In this document: piece after piece, positions 16,760-27,238 of the stretch
How the letters are laid out: each line of letters starts with the position of its first letter
Numbering within the stretch: the stretch's first letter is position 1
Assembly (NCBI GenBank): GCA_017510785.1
Contig: JAFWMH010000064.1
Location: 100,591-164,590, forward strand
Length of the DNA: 64,000 nucleotides
Reading direction: 5' to 3'
Source: Atopobiaceae bacterium
GTDB taxonomy: Bacteria > Actinomycetota > Coriobacteriia > Coriobacteriales > Atopobiaceae
Translations under genes and position numbers: made by a program
Notes under the pieces: generated by a model
Told to the model about the DNA's origin: nothing
What the model saw: the letters and a program-made list of their open reading frames with translations, nothing else
Databases searched by the model: none

Positions 16760-18133
16760 CTATGCCACCGGCGGCTTTGGAGCGGAGCCGTATACGTCGC
16801 GTTCTACGGACTCATCGTCTGTTGGACGAAGCCCGCGATAGATGTTTTGCAGCACATACCCCAAGGTGTACGCGTACGCGCCGATTTTCGCGATGCCGCC
16901 GATGACGGGAATGGCGCCAAGAACGCCCATGATGGCACCGCCCGCAAGTGCGCACGTGAAGCGCCCGAACTTCGGGAACACGTAGCGGAACACCGAGGCG
17001 CCCGCGAAGCCCTTTGCGGCGAGGGCCAACGCGAGAAGCGCCAGCGCAGAAATGCCTGCCACCGGCAACGTTATTATGAACACGCACATAAGAATGAGTG
17101 CCAAAGGAGACAAAAGCATACCAAGAATGCCCGTGGCAAGGTGAGCACCCGTGTGATCGCGCACCATCTCGGCCGCAGCAGCCGTATGACGGCCGAAGAG
17201 CCATTCGGCAACCACGGCGACAAGAATCGTGCTCAGAATGCCCAAGATGGCGAACAGTACGGTGAAGCCAGAGAGGGCGCTGAAGGCGATTTCTTGGGCC
17301 TCCCCTGCGTTCGTGCTATCCACGTCCTCGTGCGTAACCTCTACGTTGGCGACCTGCGCACCCTCAGCTATGACGGGGTCGGAGTCGGAGGTCACGTGCA
17401 AGGTGCCGGTAATGCGCGCGTTCGGTCCGATGCGAATTGAATCTGCCCCGATTTCGGCGTCGCCTTCCACCGTTCCGTTAATGGTCACTTCGCTTGCATA
17501 CGCACGAAGCTGCTTGCAGGTACCCTCGAAGCTCACGATGCGACCCGCCGCGGCAACGTACTCGGTTTGTGTGTTCTCGATTTCCATGGTTTCGCCGGCG
17601 ACCGTTATGCCCTGCGTAACGGTTGTATCGGTAACGCGGATCTCTTGGCCAGCGGCGCGAATGCTGCCGCCCAGTTGGCCTTTCTCTACGGTAATGTCGC
17701 GACCTGCTGCAAGCAAGTCGTTTGCGATGGACGCTCCAGAAAGGTCGAGGCGTTCGCCAGCCCACACGCAGTCGTTGCCCAGCTGCAGTACCTCGTCGTC
17801 ATCCGAGGTCGTAATGGCGTCTTGGGGCGCGACGGGTGCCGGCGCGGGGGTTTCGTTATTAGCTGCTTCCGGAGCGGGTGTTCCAGGAGCGTTTTCTTGC
17901 GGCGCATTCGCTGCCGCATTGGGTGCTTGGGCTGCGGCGTCAGGCGCGCCCTCCTCGGGTGCGGCCTCGGTTGGCTCGGTATACTCGTATGCCTCCTCCG
18001 GAACGTAGTCCTGAGCGTTGCCTTGCCACTCATCGGCAAAAGCCAAGGGACCCGCAAACATCGCGAGTCCGAGCAGCAACGTACATGCGAATACGGCGAA
18101 ACGGGATTTCTTCATTGCATAGCTACCTTTCAT
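16760..18133 (-). CDS. Exported bactofilin-like protein with C-terminal membrane domain
   Basis: 457 residues: signal peptide (MKKSRFAVFACTLLLGLAMF...AFADE), an acidic Ala/Pro/Glu-rich stretch (35-105), a parallel beta-helix of the polymer-forming type (DLSGASIANDLLAAGRDITV, GSIRAAGQEIRV, GTVEGDAEIGADSIRIGPNA; about 125-260), then four or five hydrophobic segments (285-430). Bactofilins are normally cytoplasmic, but exported variants with a membrane tail occur. Two starts are possible: ATG 18133 after GTGAGAGG, or ATG 18115 after AAAGG. Probably envelope organisation. Confidence 0.75.
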   Translation of the reverse strand: MKGSYAMKKSRFAVFACTLLLGLAMFAGPLAFADEWQGNAQDYVPEEAYEYTEPTEAAPEEGAPDAAAQAPNAAANAPQENAPGTPAPEAANNETPAPAPVAPQDAITTSDDDEVLQLGNDCVWAGERLDLSGASIANDLLAAGRDITVEKGQLGGSIRAAGQEIRVTDTTVTQGITVAGETMEIENTQTEYVAAAGRIVSFEGTCKQLRAYASEVTINGTVEGDAEIGADSIRIGPNARITGTLHVTSDSDPVIAEGAQVANVEVTHEDVDSTNAGEAQEIAFSALSGFTVLFAILGILSTILVAVVAEWLFGRHTAAAAEMVRDHTGAHLATGILGMLLSPLALILMCVFIITLPVAGISALALLALALAAKGFAGASVFRYVFPKFGRFTCALAGGAIMGVLGAIPVIGGIAKIGAYAYTLGYVLQNIYRGLRPTDDESVERDVYGSAPKPPVA

Positions 18134-18280
18134 GTGCCTCTCACCTGCATTTCCGTTTTTGGGTACTACGGGAAAACTACGATAAAAGGGTATTCTCTTT
18201 TAGCGGTCGTGAAAAGCACTGCTCGCCTTACGGTTTGTTTTTCGTTGTGGGCTGATGTGTGCGGTGCGCGGCAAGCAAAC

Positions 18281-18311
18281 GAGGGCACCCGCCAACATGA
18301 AGGGTGCCCTC
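18281..18311 (-). terminator. Terminator of the GH1 gene
   Basis: GAGGGCACCC / GGGTGCCCTC, perfect 10-bp stem with 11-nt loop, then GTTTGCTTG, 38 nt past the stop. Confidence 0.7.
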
Positions 18312-18348
18312 GCAACATTGGATGGTTATCGCATCGCAGCGCTAGCTA

Positions 18349-19860
<1,512 letters not shown>

Positions 19861-19921
19861 CTACTAGTTATAAATATACGGTGTACGGGTGCACGGCTTC
19901 GGTGAGATGCCCTTGCACGGC

Positions 19922-20009
19922 CGCCGTTCGTTGCGCATACGGGTCGCTTCGGCTATGCCGATGAGCCTGTTCGAAAGCTCAACGCCGTTCGCTGCGCGTA
20001 CGGGTCGCT
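19922..20009. repeat. 26-bp direct repeat pair
   Basis: GCCGTTCG(C/T)TGCGC(G/A)TACGGGTCGCT-like sequences at about 19922-19947 and 19984-20009. With the palindrome at 20019 they fill the 325-bp gap between the GH1 gene and the next gene; no gene seen here. Confidence 0.5.
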
Positions 20010-20018
20010 GTCCGGGTT

Positions 20019-20077
20019 GTGTACCCACGGGGCCGTTTAGCCCGCCGAACCCGGGCTAAATGGCCCCTCTGGTACAC
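20019..20077. repeat. Dispersed palindrome, GTGTACC family, copy A
   Basis: Outer arms GTGTACC / GGTACAC and inner arms GGGGCCGTTTAGC / GCTAAATGGCCCC (one mismatch). Copies recur at 25.0-25.4 kb and 47.7-47.8 kb. Confidence 0.8.
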
Positions 20078-20123
20078 GTTACGTGTTGTGGTTTTTCATG
20101 AGGAAGCGCGGGGTCGCAATTGG

Positions 20124-20690
20124 TTACGACTTCCGCGCGCAACGTATAATATCGATGAGGCCGCACGCAGCTCCGCCAATCACGGCAAACCATACGGCGG
20201 GTTCGAGGTACAGTGTGCCGAGTCCAAGCATTCCGTCCAGGATTTGATTCTCCGCCATTTGGCACAGCGTCACCATGCCAATTCCGAAAACGACCATGCC
20301 CCAGCTCGAGACGACTGCCCTTCCCGTGTGATGGGCATCGGCGCACAGGATTAGCGTGTCGAGCATCGAGCCAACGCCAATTGCCAGGAGGAGGAAGAGT
20401 GCGGCCGCAAGAACAATTGTGCCGTGGGAGCCGATGCCTGCGCAGACCATGTCCATCAGGAAGTTGAGGGCGCCCCAAATGGTAACGCTTCTCGTAAAGC
20501 CATCAGATTGTACCGTAAACATGGGAAGTGCCAAAATGCTCGCGATGAGGACGACCGCAACTGTTGATTCTATCGTTCGCCAAGGGGATGTTTCCCGCGT
20601 TTGCGTTGCCGATCCCAACGCCTCAAGATGCGGGGTGTCGTAGATAAAAGCAGTGCTCAAGGTGTTATTGTCACCAGTTACGCGCAACAT
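20124..20690 (-). CDS. Four-segment membrane protein, unknown
   Basis: 188 residues from ATG 20690 with GGGAGGA upstream. A 45-residue polar N-terminus precedes four hydrophobic segments (about 50-65, 78-95, 100-120, 135-180). No motif I recognise. It stands alone, between repeats, and may be lineage-specific. Confidence 0.7.
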   Translation of the reverse strand: MLRVTGDNNTLSTAFIYDTPHLEALGSATQTRETSPWRTIESTVAVVLIASILALPMFTVQSDGFTRSVTIWGALNFLMDMVCAGIGSHGTIVLAAALFLLLAIGVGSMLDTLILCADAHHTGRAVVSSWGMVVFGIGMVTLCQMAENQILDGMLGLGTLYLEPAVWFAVIGGAACGLIDIIRCARKS

Positions 20691-20774
20691 GATTCCTCCC
20701 ATCGCGGTCGCATCGGTTTCCTTTAACCACTTGCTACTTTAATGGGAGTCGTTGGTCACTTTTGCGTAAAGCAG

Positions 20775-20817
20775 CACGCGATGGGCCGCACGCGGCTGCC
20801 TGCACGCGATGGGCCGC
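20775..20817. repeat. 15-bp direct repeat CACGCGATGGGCCGC
   Basis: Exact copies at 20775-20789 and 20803-20817 in the gap between the HAD gene and the membrane protein. Confidence 0.6.
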
Positions 20818-20866
20818 GCACGTTCACCGCTGCCCGATGGCCTGCCGCGCGCAATCGCTCAAGCGT

Positions 20867-21532
20867 TTATCCAAGCTGGCCGGACTCCAAGAGGTCGATT
20901 ACCTGGTCGAGCCGGTCGACTACGGCCGTCGCAAGCGAGCGAATGCGGTCGTCGGGTTGCGCGAGGTCGGGAACCATAATGGTGATGAAGCCACCGTTGT
21001 GGCCCGCCTCTATGCCGGTGAAGCTATCTTCGAGCACGATGGTGCGCCTGGGATTGGTGCCAAGTAGCTTGGCCGTTTCCAAAAAGATGAGGGGGTCGGG
21101 CTTTCCGCGGCCGAGCGTTTCGCCGGAGAGCAGCACGTCGAAGTAGTGCGACAAGCCATTTCGTGCAACGTTCGACTCAATAACGGCCCTCGTGCTACCG
21201 GATGCAACCGCCATGGGCAGTGCGCAATCGTGCAGGTATTCGAGCAGCTCGTCGAGGCCTGGCTTTTTTGGCGTACCCTCCGTCATAACGCGCTTGTGGA
21301 CAAGGGCCTTCTCCTCCTCCCAAATCTTTTCGACCGGGGCGTCGTCGCCAAGGTAGTGCCGCAACGCCGCGAGCATCGTTTCGCCCGCGCGTCCGCGCAC
21401 GCCTGCCACCATTTCATCCGTTACCGTAAGACCATACGGCTCGCAAACGGGCGCCCACGACGTGCCCCAAATCGGCTCGGTATCGAACATAAGGCCATCC
21501 ATGTCGAAGATAACACCTTGAACTGATGCCAT
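20867..21532 (-). CDS. HAD-superfamily phosphatase/phosphomutase (subfamily IA)
   Basis: 221 residues. FDMDGLMFDTEP is HAD motif I with both Asp residues; VASGSTRAVIESN is motif II (Ser), GRGKPDPLIF motif III (Lys), and VLEDSFTGIEAG motif IV (Glu-Asp). The helical cap (15-85) is of the beta-phosphoglucomutase/YcjU type. ATG 21532 has GAAGGGAAGG upstream. Substrate is probably a small sugar phosphate or nucleotide. Confidence 0.9.
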   Translation of the reverse strand: MASVQGVIFDMDGLMFDTEPIWGTSWAPVCEPYGLTVTDEMVAGVRGRAGETMLAALRHYLGDDAPVEKIWEEEKALVHKRVMTEGTPKKPGLDELLEYLHDCALPMAVASGSTRAVIESNVARNGLSHYFDVLLSGETLGRGKPDPLIFLETAKLLGTNPRRTIVLEDSFTGIEAGHNGGFITIMVPDLAQPDDRIRSLATAVVDRLDQVIDLLESGQLG

Positions 21533-21662
21533 GATCCTTCCCTTCTCTGCGCATTTTCGGTTATACCTATGATAGGGCATATCGTAGTTGCAGCGAAGCA
21601 CTGTCGTTGGCGATTCGGCCAGAAGGGAGTGTATTGCGTTCCTCATGTGTTGTGCGGCCGTG

Positions 21663-21757
21663 CTCGCACGAGCGCCTTGCAGCCTCAATTCTTTCGGCGA
21701 CAATCGTGTACGTGGAGGTAATGCCATACTCGCACGAGCGCCTTGCAGCCTCAATTC
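21663..21757. repeat. 29-bp direct repeat pair, 66-bp period
   Basis: CTCGCACGAGCGCCTTGCAG then CCTCAATTC occurs exactly at 21663-21691 and 21729-21757, separated by 37 bp. The repeat contains CTCG-CA-CGAG symmetry. It looks like a two-repeat CRISPR relic in spacing only; there are no cas genes. Confidence 0.7.
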
Positions 21758-21812
21758 CTGTATGACGCGCGTTGGTGTAACATGGAGCGAAACGCCACGA
21801 CGAGAGGACGCC

Positions 21813-22544
21813 ATGTATTCCTTTACCAGTAGGGTTCGCTACAGCGAATGCGACGAACGACTGCATCTTACGATTCCCGCTTTTCTCAACTACCTGCAAG
21901 ATTGCTCGATGTTCCATTGCGAGCACATCGGGCACGGCTTCGCGTATTGTGCGGAGCATCACTTCGCGTGGTTTGTGATCGCATGGCAAATCGAGGTCGC
22001 GAGACTCCCGGCGCACACTGAGGAAATTCGCATTAGTACGTGGTGCTACGAAATGACCCCAACCGTGGCAAAACGTTTCTTCACGATTGAGGACGCCTCG
22101 GGCGCTACGATTGTTCGAGCCGATTCGCTCGTTGTGGCCTTCGACACGAACCTTGGCCGTGCGGCGCGCATTCCCGATGCCGAACGCGTGTTTGTATCCG
22201 ACGAAAAGCCCGATTTTCCGCCCACGAAGCGAAAGATCAAGCTGAATGGTACGGGAGAAAAGCTCTTCGAAATGCCCGTAACGGAGCGTCTCATCGATAC
22301 CAACGGGCATGTGAACAACGTTCAATACGTGGCCATTGCTGAAGACGCGATTCGCATGCGCGACAAGGACTTCGAGCTGGGTCGCATGTACGTGCAGTAT
22401 CGCACGGCGGCGCACCTCGGCGACACCATGCATGTGTGGTTGTACGCAGAGGACGGCGATTATTCGGTTAGCATCGCCGACAAGGATGGTAACAGCTACG
22501 CCGTCGTTCGCATGGAGCGGCGTGGCCCATGCGCTCGCAAGTGA
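21813..22544 (+). CDS. Acyl-ACP thioesterase, FatA/FatB-like double hotdog
   Basis: 243 residues from ATG 21813 with GAGAGG upstream. The first hotdog opens FTSRVRYSECDERLHLTIPA and FLNYLQDCS; the second contains TNGHVNNVQYVAIAEDA, matching the catalytic Asn-His pair of acyl-ACP thioesterases (PF01643). It would release fatty acids from acyl carrier protein. It stands alone. Confidence 0.88.
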   Translation: MYSFTSRVRYSECDERLHLTIPAFLNYLQDCSMFHCEHIGHGFAYCAEHHFAWFVIAWQIEVARLPAHTEEIRISTWCYEMTPTVAKRFFTIEDASGATIVRADSLVVAFDTNLGRAARIPDAERVFVSDEKPDFPPTKRKIKLNGTGEKLFEMPVTERLIDTNGHVNNVQYVAIAEDAIRMRDKDFELGRMYVQYRTAAHLGDTMHVWLYAEDGDYSVSIADKDGNSYAVVRMERRGPCARK

Positions 22545-22869
22545 TTCGTTATCTAGGTAATACATTATTGGTACCCAGTACCAAGACTTCGAGCATATCG
22601 ACACGTACCTGCAGAATTACAGATAAAAGCTTTTCGGTAACCGAAGAACACGCACTCCAACCGAGGGTTGTGCGCCAGGCTGTGCACGGGTTGTGCACGG
22701 GGCTGAGGTTCGCGCCGCACGCTCTGACGTGCCGAATAGCTTGTGCGCTGGGCCGTGTGCGGGGCTGAGGCCTTTTCTTGTGACAAAAGCCTGCACAAGC
22801 GATTGCGAACCGCGATTTGGGCTATGATAGAGCACGCTACAAACTGGGAGCAACACAGGAGGTATCGCG
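22545..22869. other. Intergenic stretch with GTGC-rich short repeats
   Basis: 325 bp without a gene. TGTGCACGGG twice and (T)GTGC(A)GGGGCTGAGG twice are the only structure I see; a ribosome site AGGAGG ends it ahead of the next start. Confidence 0.4.
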
Positions 22870-23760
22870 ATGAGCGCACAGGACAAAGAGCCAAAGTTCG
22901 AGACGGCGAGCGCGACCACCGACCCCGATAACTCGAATTCAGGCCCCTTCGCCTACATTGTTACGGCCATTTGTTTGGGCGGTACGCTCATGCTTGGAGT
23001 GTTAGGCGCGGGCTGCACCTCGGTGATCCTTTCCGCTACCGCTTCGTCACACTCGGCTAATGCGGGCACTTCGGGCGCAACATCGCCGTTCGACCTCAAC
23101 GACAACGGCGCGACGCCAAACGGCAACGAAGATACCGGCCTAAACGACCTGGACGACATCTTCGATTTTTATAATCGGGAGCTGAACGACCTTTACGGGA
23201 ACGGCGACTCAACGACCGGCAACGACGCACAAGGTCGCAGCACGGGCAACGATGGATCGGGTTCGGCCAAAACGACCGATGCCCTCGATTATCAGCTCGC
23301 GCCGTATGGCGACGAAGTTGACGACTGCGTAAGCGCCAACGCATATGCGGGCACGCCTTCCGAGGTGCGCGATTTTGTCCGCGATGTTGTGGCAAAAGAC
23401 AAAGACTACACGAAGCAACTCGTTGGCCTTCTCTACGAGGCGGCTCGCAACGAGGACGGTCGCGGAGAAGCACTCACCAAGGCGGTTAAGGTGTGTGAGG
23501 ATGCTTCAAAAGCGTTTACCGACCTTAAGCTTCCCACTATCGAGAAGGACAAGGACGGTGCGGTGGGCGACTTGCTTGGTTCGGCCAAGGGCAAGGTCGT
23601 GGAGCGTTGGGACCAAATGAAAACGGAAGTCCAGATGCTCAATACGGACGGCGACATCGACACGAAGCAGCTTTGGCGCACGGACGAAGACATCGTGGAC
23701 GCAACCGAGGATGCGGGCGAGTTGTTTGAGGACGCGATGGACCGGGCAGCCAACCTGTAG
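22870..23760 (+). CDS. Membrane-anchored extracellular protein, unknown
   Basis: 296 residues from ATG 22870 with a textbook AGGAGG. One transmembrane/signal-anchor segment (about 28-52, ending GAGCTSVI, possibly a lipobox), a low-complexity Asn/Gly/Asp region (60-130), and a helical acidic C-terminal domain. No family recognised. Its last codons form the first unit of a minisatellite. Confidence 0.7.
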   Translation: MSAQDKEPKFETASATTDPDNSNSGPFAYIVTAICLGGTLMLGVLGAGCTSVILSATASSHSANAGTSGATSPFDLNDNGATPNGNEDTGLNDLDDIFDFYNRELNDLYGNGDSTTGNDAQGRSTGNDGSGSAKTTDALDYQLAPYGDEVDDCVSANAYAGTPSEVRDFVRDVVAKDKDYTKQLVGLLYEAARNEDGRGEALTKAVKVCEDASKAFTDLKLPTIEKDKDGAVGDLLGSAKGKVVERWDQMKTEVQMLNTDGDIDTKQLWRTDEDIVDATEDAGELFEDAMDRAANL

Positions 23761-23940
23761 GGCAGCCGACCTGCAATGCGATCGGCCTGCGGTGCGCCCA
23801 ACCTGTAGGGTGGCAGCCTGCGGTGCGGCCAACCTGTAGGGCGGCAACCTGCGGTGCGGCCAACCTGTAGGGTGGCAACCTGCGGTGCGGCCAACCTGTA
23901 GGGCGGCCGACCTGCAATGCGATCGGCCTGCGGTGCGGAC
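23752..23940. repeat. 31-bp minisatellite overlapping a gene end
   Basis: AACCTGTAGGG(T/C)GGCA(A/G)CCTGC then GGTGCGGCC units start at 23800, 23831, 23862 and 23893 (period 31), flanked by longer variant units containing GACCTGCAATGCGATCGGC. The first unit at 23752 supplies the stop codon of the gene before it. Confidence 0.9.
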
Positions 23941-24136
23941 AGTATGTGATGCAGGCAGCTCGCGGTGCTAACTCGCGTGGCGGGCAGCCTGTCCGACGGC
24001 AAATTGTAGGGCACCAACTAGTGGTGAACGTTACTTGCACGTTTGACTGAGCGGTTCTCGCAGTGGTTTGGACGAAGACTGAAGACTGAAGACCGAGACT
24101 GCAGGTTGCAACGCAACGCAATCGAAAGGGGCACAC

Positions 24137-24988
24137 ATGAGCAAAGCGGACGATCTGTTCGTCGCGATGTGCGACGACATTCTTACCAATGGCACTACAA
24201 CCGAGGGTCAGCGTGTGCGCCCGCACTGGGACGACGGCGCTGCGGCGTACACGATTAAGCGTTTCGGCGTGTGCAACCGCTACGACTTGCGCGAGGAGTT
24301 TCCGGCGCTTACGCTACGCCGCACCGCGCTCAAAAGCTGCATGGACGAGATTCTTTGGATTTATCAAAAGAAGTCCAACAACGTACACGACTTGACCACA
24401 CACATTTGGGATGCGTGGGCCGACGAGGACGGGTCGATTGGCAGGGCGTACGGGTATCAGGTTGGTAAGAAGTCCACGTATTCCGACGGTGAGTTCGATC
24501 AGATGGATCGCGTGCTCAAGGACCTCCAGGATGAGCCGTTCTCGCGCAGAATCCTTACTAACCTATATAACTTCGACGACCTGCATCGCATGGCCCTGTA
24601 TCCCTGTGCGTACAGCTGCACGTACAACGTGACGGACGATCGGCGCGCTGATGGGCGTCTTACCCTCAACATGGTGCTCAACCAGCGTAGTCAAGATGTG
24701 CTTACCGCGAACAACTGGAACGTGTGCCAGTACGCCATTCTGCTCATGATGGTTGCCCAAAGCTCGGGCATGGTAGCCGGCGAACTCGTGCACATGATTG
24801 CCGACGCGCACATATACGATCGCCACGTCAGCATCGTGCGCGAGCTCATAGCACGTCCCCGCTACGACGCGCCACGCGTTTCTCTAAATCCCGACGTTAC
24901 GGATTTCTACGCGTTCACGCCCGACGACCTTATTGTGGAGAATTACGAGCACGGTCCGCAAGTGCGCAACATTCCCGTTGCCGTGTAA
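24137..24988 (+). CDS. thyA: Thymidylate synthase, clostridial-type variant
   Basis: 283 residues. It makes dTMP from dUMP using methylene-tetrahydrofolate. The active-site Cys lies in ALYPCAYSC (about residue 157), where the common PCH is PCA, and the dUMP-binding block is LNQRSQDVLTANNWNVCQY with IADAHIYDRH near 230. This form is known from Clostridia and relatives. ATG 24137 follows AAAGGGG. The next step in the folate cycle, folA, lies 1.2 kb away on the other strand. Confidence 0.93.
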   Translation: MSKADDLFVAMCDDILTNGTTTEGQRVRPHWDDGAAAYTIKRFGVCNRYDLREEFPALTLRRTALKSCMDEILWIYQKKSNNVHDLTTHIWDAWADEDGSIGRAYGYQVGKKSTYSDGEFDQMDRVLKDLQDEPFSRRILTNLYNFDDLHRMALYPCAYSCTYNVTDDRRADGRLTLNMVLNQRSQDVLTANNWNVCQYAILLMMVAQSSGMVAGELVHMIADAHIYDRHVSIVRELIARPRYDAPRVSLNPDVTDFYAFTPDDLIVENYEHGPQVRNIPVAV

Positions 24989-25041
24989 CGACGCTGCGGT
25001 GCCGCATAGCGGTGTCGCTGGTGTGTAACGACGCTGCCGTT

Positions 25042-25205
25042 GTGTACCCACGGTGCCGTTTAGCGGACAAAACCCGCCCTAAGTGGCCCTTCCGGTACAC
25101 GTTACGCGTTGTGTACTGTGGGGGCCGTTTAGCCGTCGGAACCCGGGCTAAGTGTTCCCTCTGGTACACGTTACACGTTGTGTACCCACGGTGCCACTTA
25201 AGACG
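25042..25205. repeat. Dispersed palindromes, GTGTACC family, copies B, C and half-copy D
   Basis: Copy B 25042-25100, copy C 25111-25169, and the left half of copy D from 25180. Arms are the same as at 20019, with compensatory-looking differences. They fill most of the 490-bp gap after thyA; no gene is present there. Confidence 0.8.
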
Positions 25206-25271
25206 TGAAGTTTGACGTGAAGCAATGACGCGAAGTGCAGGCCAAGCGGGGCTTTGGGCTCAGGTTTCGCA

Positions 25272-25404
25272 CTGTGTGCTGAGGACGCCGTTTAGGCGGC
25301 GAAAGGCGAGCTAAACGGGCCTGCCGGCACACAGGTCCAGGCTGTGTGCTGAGGGCGCCACTTAGCGGGCAAGACCAGCTCTAAGTGGAACCCCCAGCAC
25401 ACAG
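25272..25404. repeat. Divergent palindromes, copies E and F
   Basis: Copy E 25272-25334 (CTGTGTGCT ... GGCACACAG) and copy F 25342-25404 (CTGTGTGCT ... AGCACACAG). The inner arms still read GCCGTTTAG / CTAAACGG-type, but the outer arms have changed together from GTAC to GTGC. Confidence 0.75.
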
Positions 25405-25476
25405 GCTACATTTCAGGTTCGCACCATGTTGGGACAGCCCGTAGAATGTTGGTGACGCGAGGCTGTACCCGAGGCT

Positions 25477-26067
25477 TCACTCCAAGCCAGGAAGCGCAGC
25501 CGCTGCAAACTCCTGTGCTGACTTTTCGTCGAGCTCCCATGTGTTATCGTGCTTGGTAAAGTGTAGCGTGAGTTCGGTTGTAACAACGTCTTCGCTCGCG
25601 TCAATTGCCTTGTACAGCTCTTGGTACATGGCATCATACATTTCGGGATCGCGCTCCTCGCGGTACAACTCACCAAGGGAGGATACCATCTCATCCAAGC
25701 CAACCGCTTCATACGCTGCGTTGAATGCCGCCTCCAAATTGACGTTGGAAACCTTGACGTCGAGGGTTGCCACGTCACGTTCCACCTTTACTTTGTTTGC
25801 CATCTTGCACGAGAAGCGCTTGAGCAGGTGCTCGTGGAACTCCTCCTTGGGCTCGATTGCCTTGAGTTGCTTCTCCATTGCGTCACGAATGGCCTTCTCA
25901 TCGTCTTTGGTGCTAATGGCTTCGGGAGCGCCAAATTGTTGTTGCGGGAGGCCTGCCCTGCACGCCGAGAGACCGAACGTCACGAAAACTGCCAGTAGAG
26001 CCGAAAGCAACAGGTTGCATGCGCGTACCACAAGCATGCGTCCCCCCAGCAAAGTGCGCTTACGCAT
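25477..26067 (-). CDS. Lipoprotein, unknown
   Basis: 196 residues. Signal peptide with lipobox VTFGLSAC (Cys at about residue 36), then a helical/beta domain with no recognised family (C-terminus resembles small DUF5105-like lipoproteins only in size). Two starts: ATG 26067, which arises from the 79-bp repeat, or ATG 26037 after GGGGGG, which gives a more usual signal peptide. It lies downstream of folA on the same strand. Confidence 0.7.
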   Translation of the reverse strand: MRKRTLLGGRMLVVRACNLLLSALLAVFVTFGLSACRAGLPQQQFGAPEAISTKDDEKAIRDAMEKQLKAIEPKEEFHEHLLKRFSCKMANKVKVERDVATLDVKVSNVNLEAAFNAAYEAVGLDEMVSSLGELYREERDPEMYDAMYQELYKAIDASEDVVTTELTLHFTKHDNTWELDEKSAQEFAAAALPGLE

Positions 26068-26296
26068 CTGTGCACTCCCCCGCCGCCGTGCCCGCGCCGG
26101 TCGTACGCGTCAGGCTTGCGTTAGTCCTGCCTGTGCGATTACGCATCTGTGCTCTCCCCCGTCGTTGTGCTCGCCCCGGTCGCACTCGTCAGAGTCGCGA
26201 TTGTGCTGCCTCCTCGTTTACGCATCGCCGCTCTCCCCCGTCGCTGTGCCCGTCTCCACCACGTCCGTGCGAGCTGCACTCGTCCCGTCTCCAAAC
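26060..26296. repeat. 79-bp tandem repeat covering the 3' end of folA
   Basis: Three copies starting at 26060, 26139 and 26218, each with TTACGCATC(T)G...CTCCCCC. The copy at 26218 encodes the last residues and stop of folA; the other two repeat them downstream. An A of the last copy creates the lipoprotein's upstream ATG. Confidence 0.8.
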
Positions 26297-26931
26297 GGTT
26301 TTCCAAGACGCGCAGCAGACAAAACCTCGCCCAATAGGCGCAGGTTGCGATACACACGAAACTCGTAAGCAATACCCTGCTCGGTTGTCCCAGAGCCAAG
26401 CACGTCTTCGAGCTCCCACGCATCATCGATATCGAGATTGGGAAAATACGCATCCACAGGAACGCTCGTGTCGTGATATGTCACGAAAGCCCGAGCGCAT
26501 TTATCTAATAACGCGCGATAGACACTTTCCCCGCCTATAATCCACACATCATGGGTTGAGGTGCCAACTGAGGCCTCGGTCGGGGCTTCGAGCTCTGGCG
26601 TCGATTGCCCCGCACATCGAAAGCAGGTACCAACTGAGGCCTCGGTCGGCTCTTCGAACGCCTCGTTTTCATAAATCGTCCGAAGCGCGTCATCAACTGA
26701 AGCCACCACTTCGGCACCTTGCGCCATAAACGTAGGATTGCGCGAAAGCACCACGTTGCGGCGACCCTTAAGCGCGCCACCCGGAAAACTCTCGAACGTA
26801 GTTCGTCCGCACACCACGGTGCCACCCATGGTCGTTTCCCTAAAAAAGCGCATGTCAGCGCGATTTCGCACGACGAGTCCGCCATTGCGTCCGATACCCC
26901 AATCGCGCGTTACCGAAACGATGGCGTTCAT
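26218..26931 (-). CDS. folA: Dihydrofolate reductase with internal insertion
   Basis: 237 residues against a usual 160-170. MNAIVSVTRDWGIGRNGGLV, RFFRETTMGGTVVCGRTTFE, VWIIGGESVYRALLDKC and DVLGSG-like tail are DHFR motifs; it reduces dihydrofolate with NADPH. An extra segment (about 105-140) contains PTEASVGT twice, and about 30 residues are added at the C-terminus by the 79-bp repeat. ATG 26931 follows GGGAGTGAT. Function should survive because both additions avoid the core motifs. Confidence 0.9.
   Translation of the reverse strand: MNAIVSVTRDWGIGRNGGLVVRNRADMRFFRETTMGGTVVCGRTTFESFPGGALKGRRNVVLSRNPTFMAQGAEVVASVDDALRTIYENEAFEEPTEASVGTCFRCAGQSTPELEAPTEASVGTSTHDVWIIGGESVYRALLDKCARAFVTYHDTSVPVDAYFPNLDIDDAWELEDVLGSGTTEQGIAYEFRVYRNLRLLGEVLSAARLGKPFGDGTSAARTDVVETGTATGESGDA
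26564..26649. repeat. 66-bp in-frame duplication inside folA
   Basis: CCAACTGAGGCCTCGGTCGG is exact at 26564-26583 and 26630-26649. The 66-bp period is 22 codons, so reading is preserved. Confidence 0.85.
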
Positions 26932-27181
26932 AGCATCACTCCCGCTTAGGTGGGCTTTTGAAGAATGCTTCCCGATCGAGTTTCCCCGAACGGAGAAATG
27001 ATAATACAAAATTGCCGACGAAATACTATTGGCCGCGTCCGGATTTGCATTACTTCGTTATAAATCTCATTGTTGCCCTAGGAAAACGATGGCATCGAGA
27101 AGAGACGAGGACGGGAGGCCGCGATGGGGGGCATGAGGCGCAAACGGGCCAGGTCGGAAAACGGCAGGATAGAAGGCCTGT

Positions 27182-27238
27182 CTGTCGGAATATCGACCTG
27201 TGCAAACCTTTCAGTTTCACAAGTCGCGTTTCCGACAG
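27182..27238. repeat. Dispersed palindrome, CTGTCGGAA family, copy 1
   Basis: CTGTCGGAATATCGACCTGT ... GTCGCGTTTCCGACAG forms a long imperfect hairpin. A second copy is at 57729, where a T-run follows. It lies in the 912-bp gene-free gap 26932-27843. Confidence 0.8.

Noticed and set aside
21663..21757. CRISPR array
   Set aside because: Only two repeats, one spacer and no cas genes; kept as a repeat.
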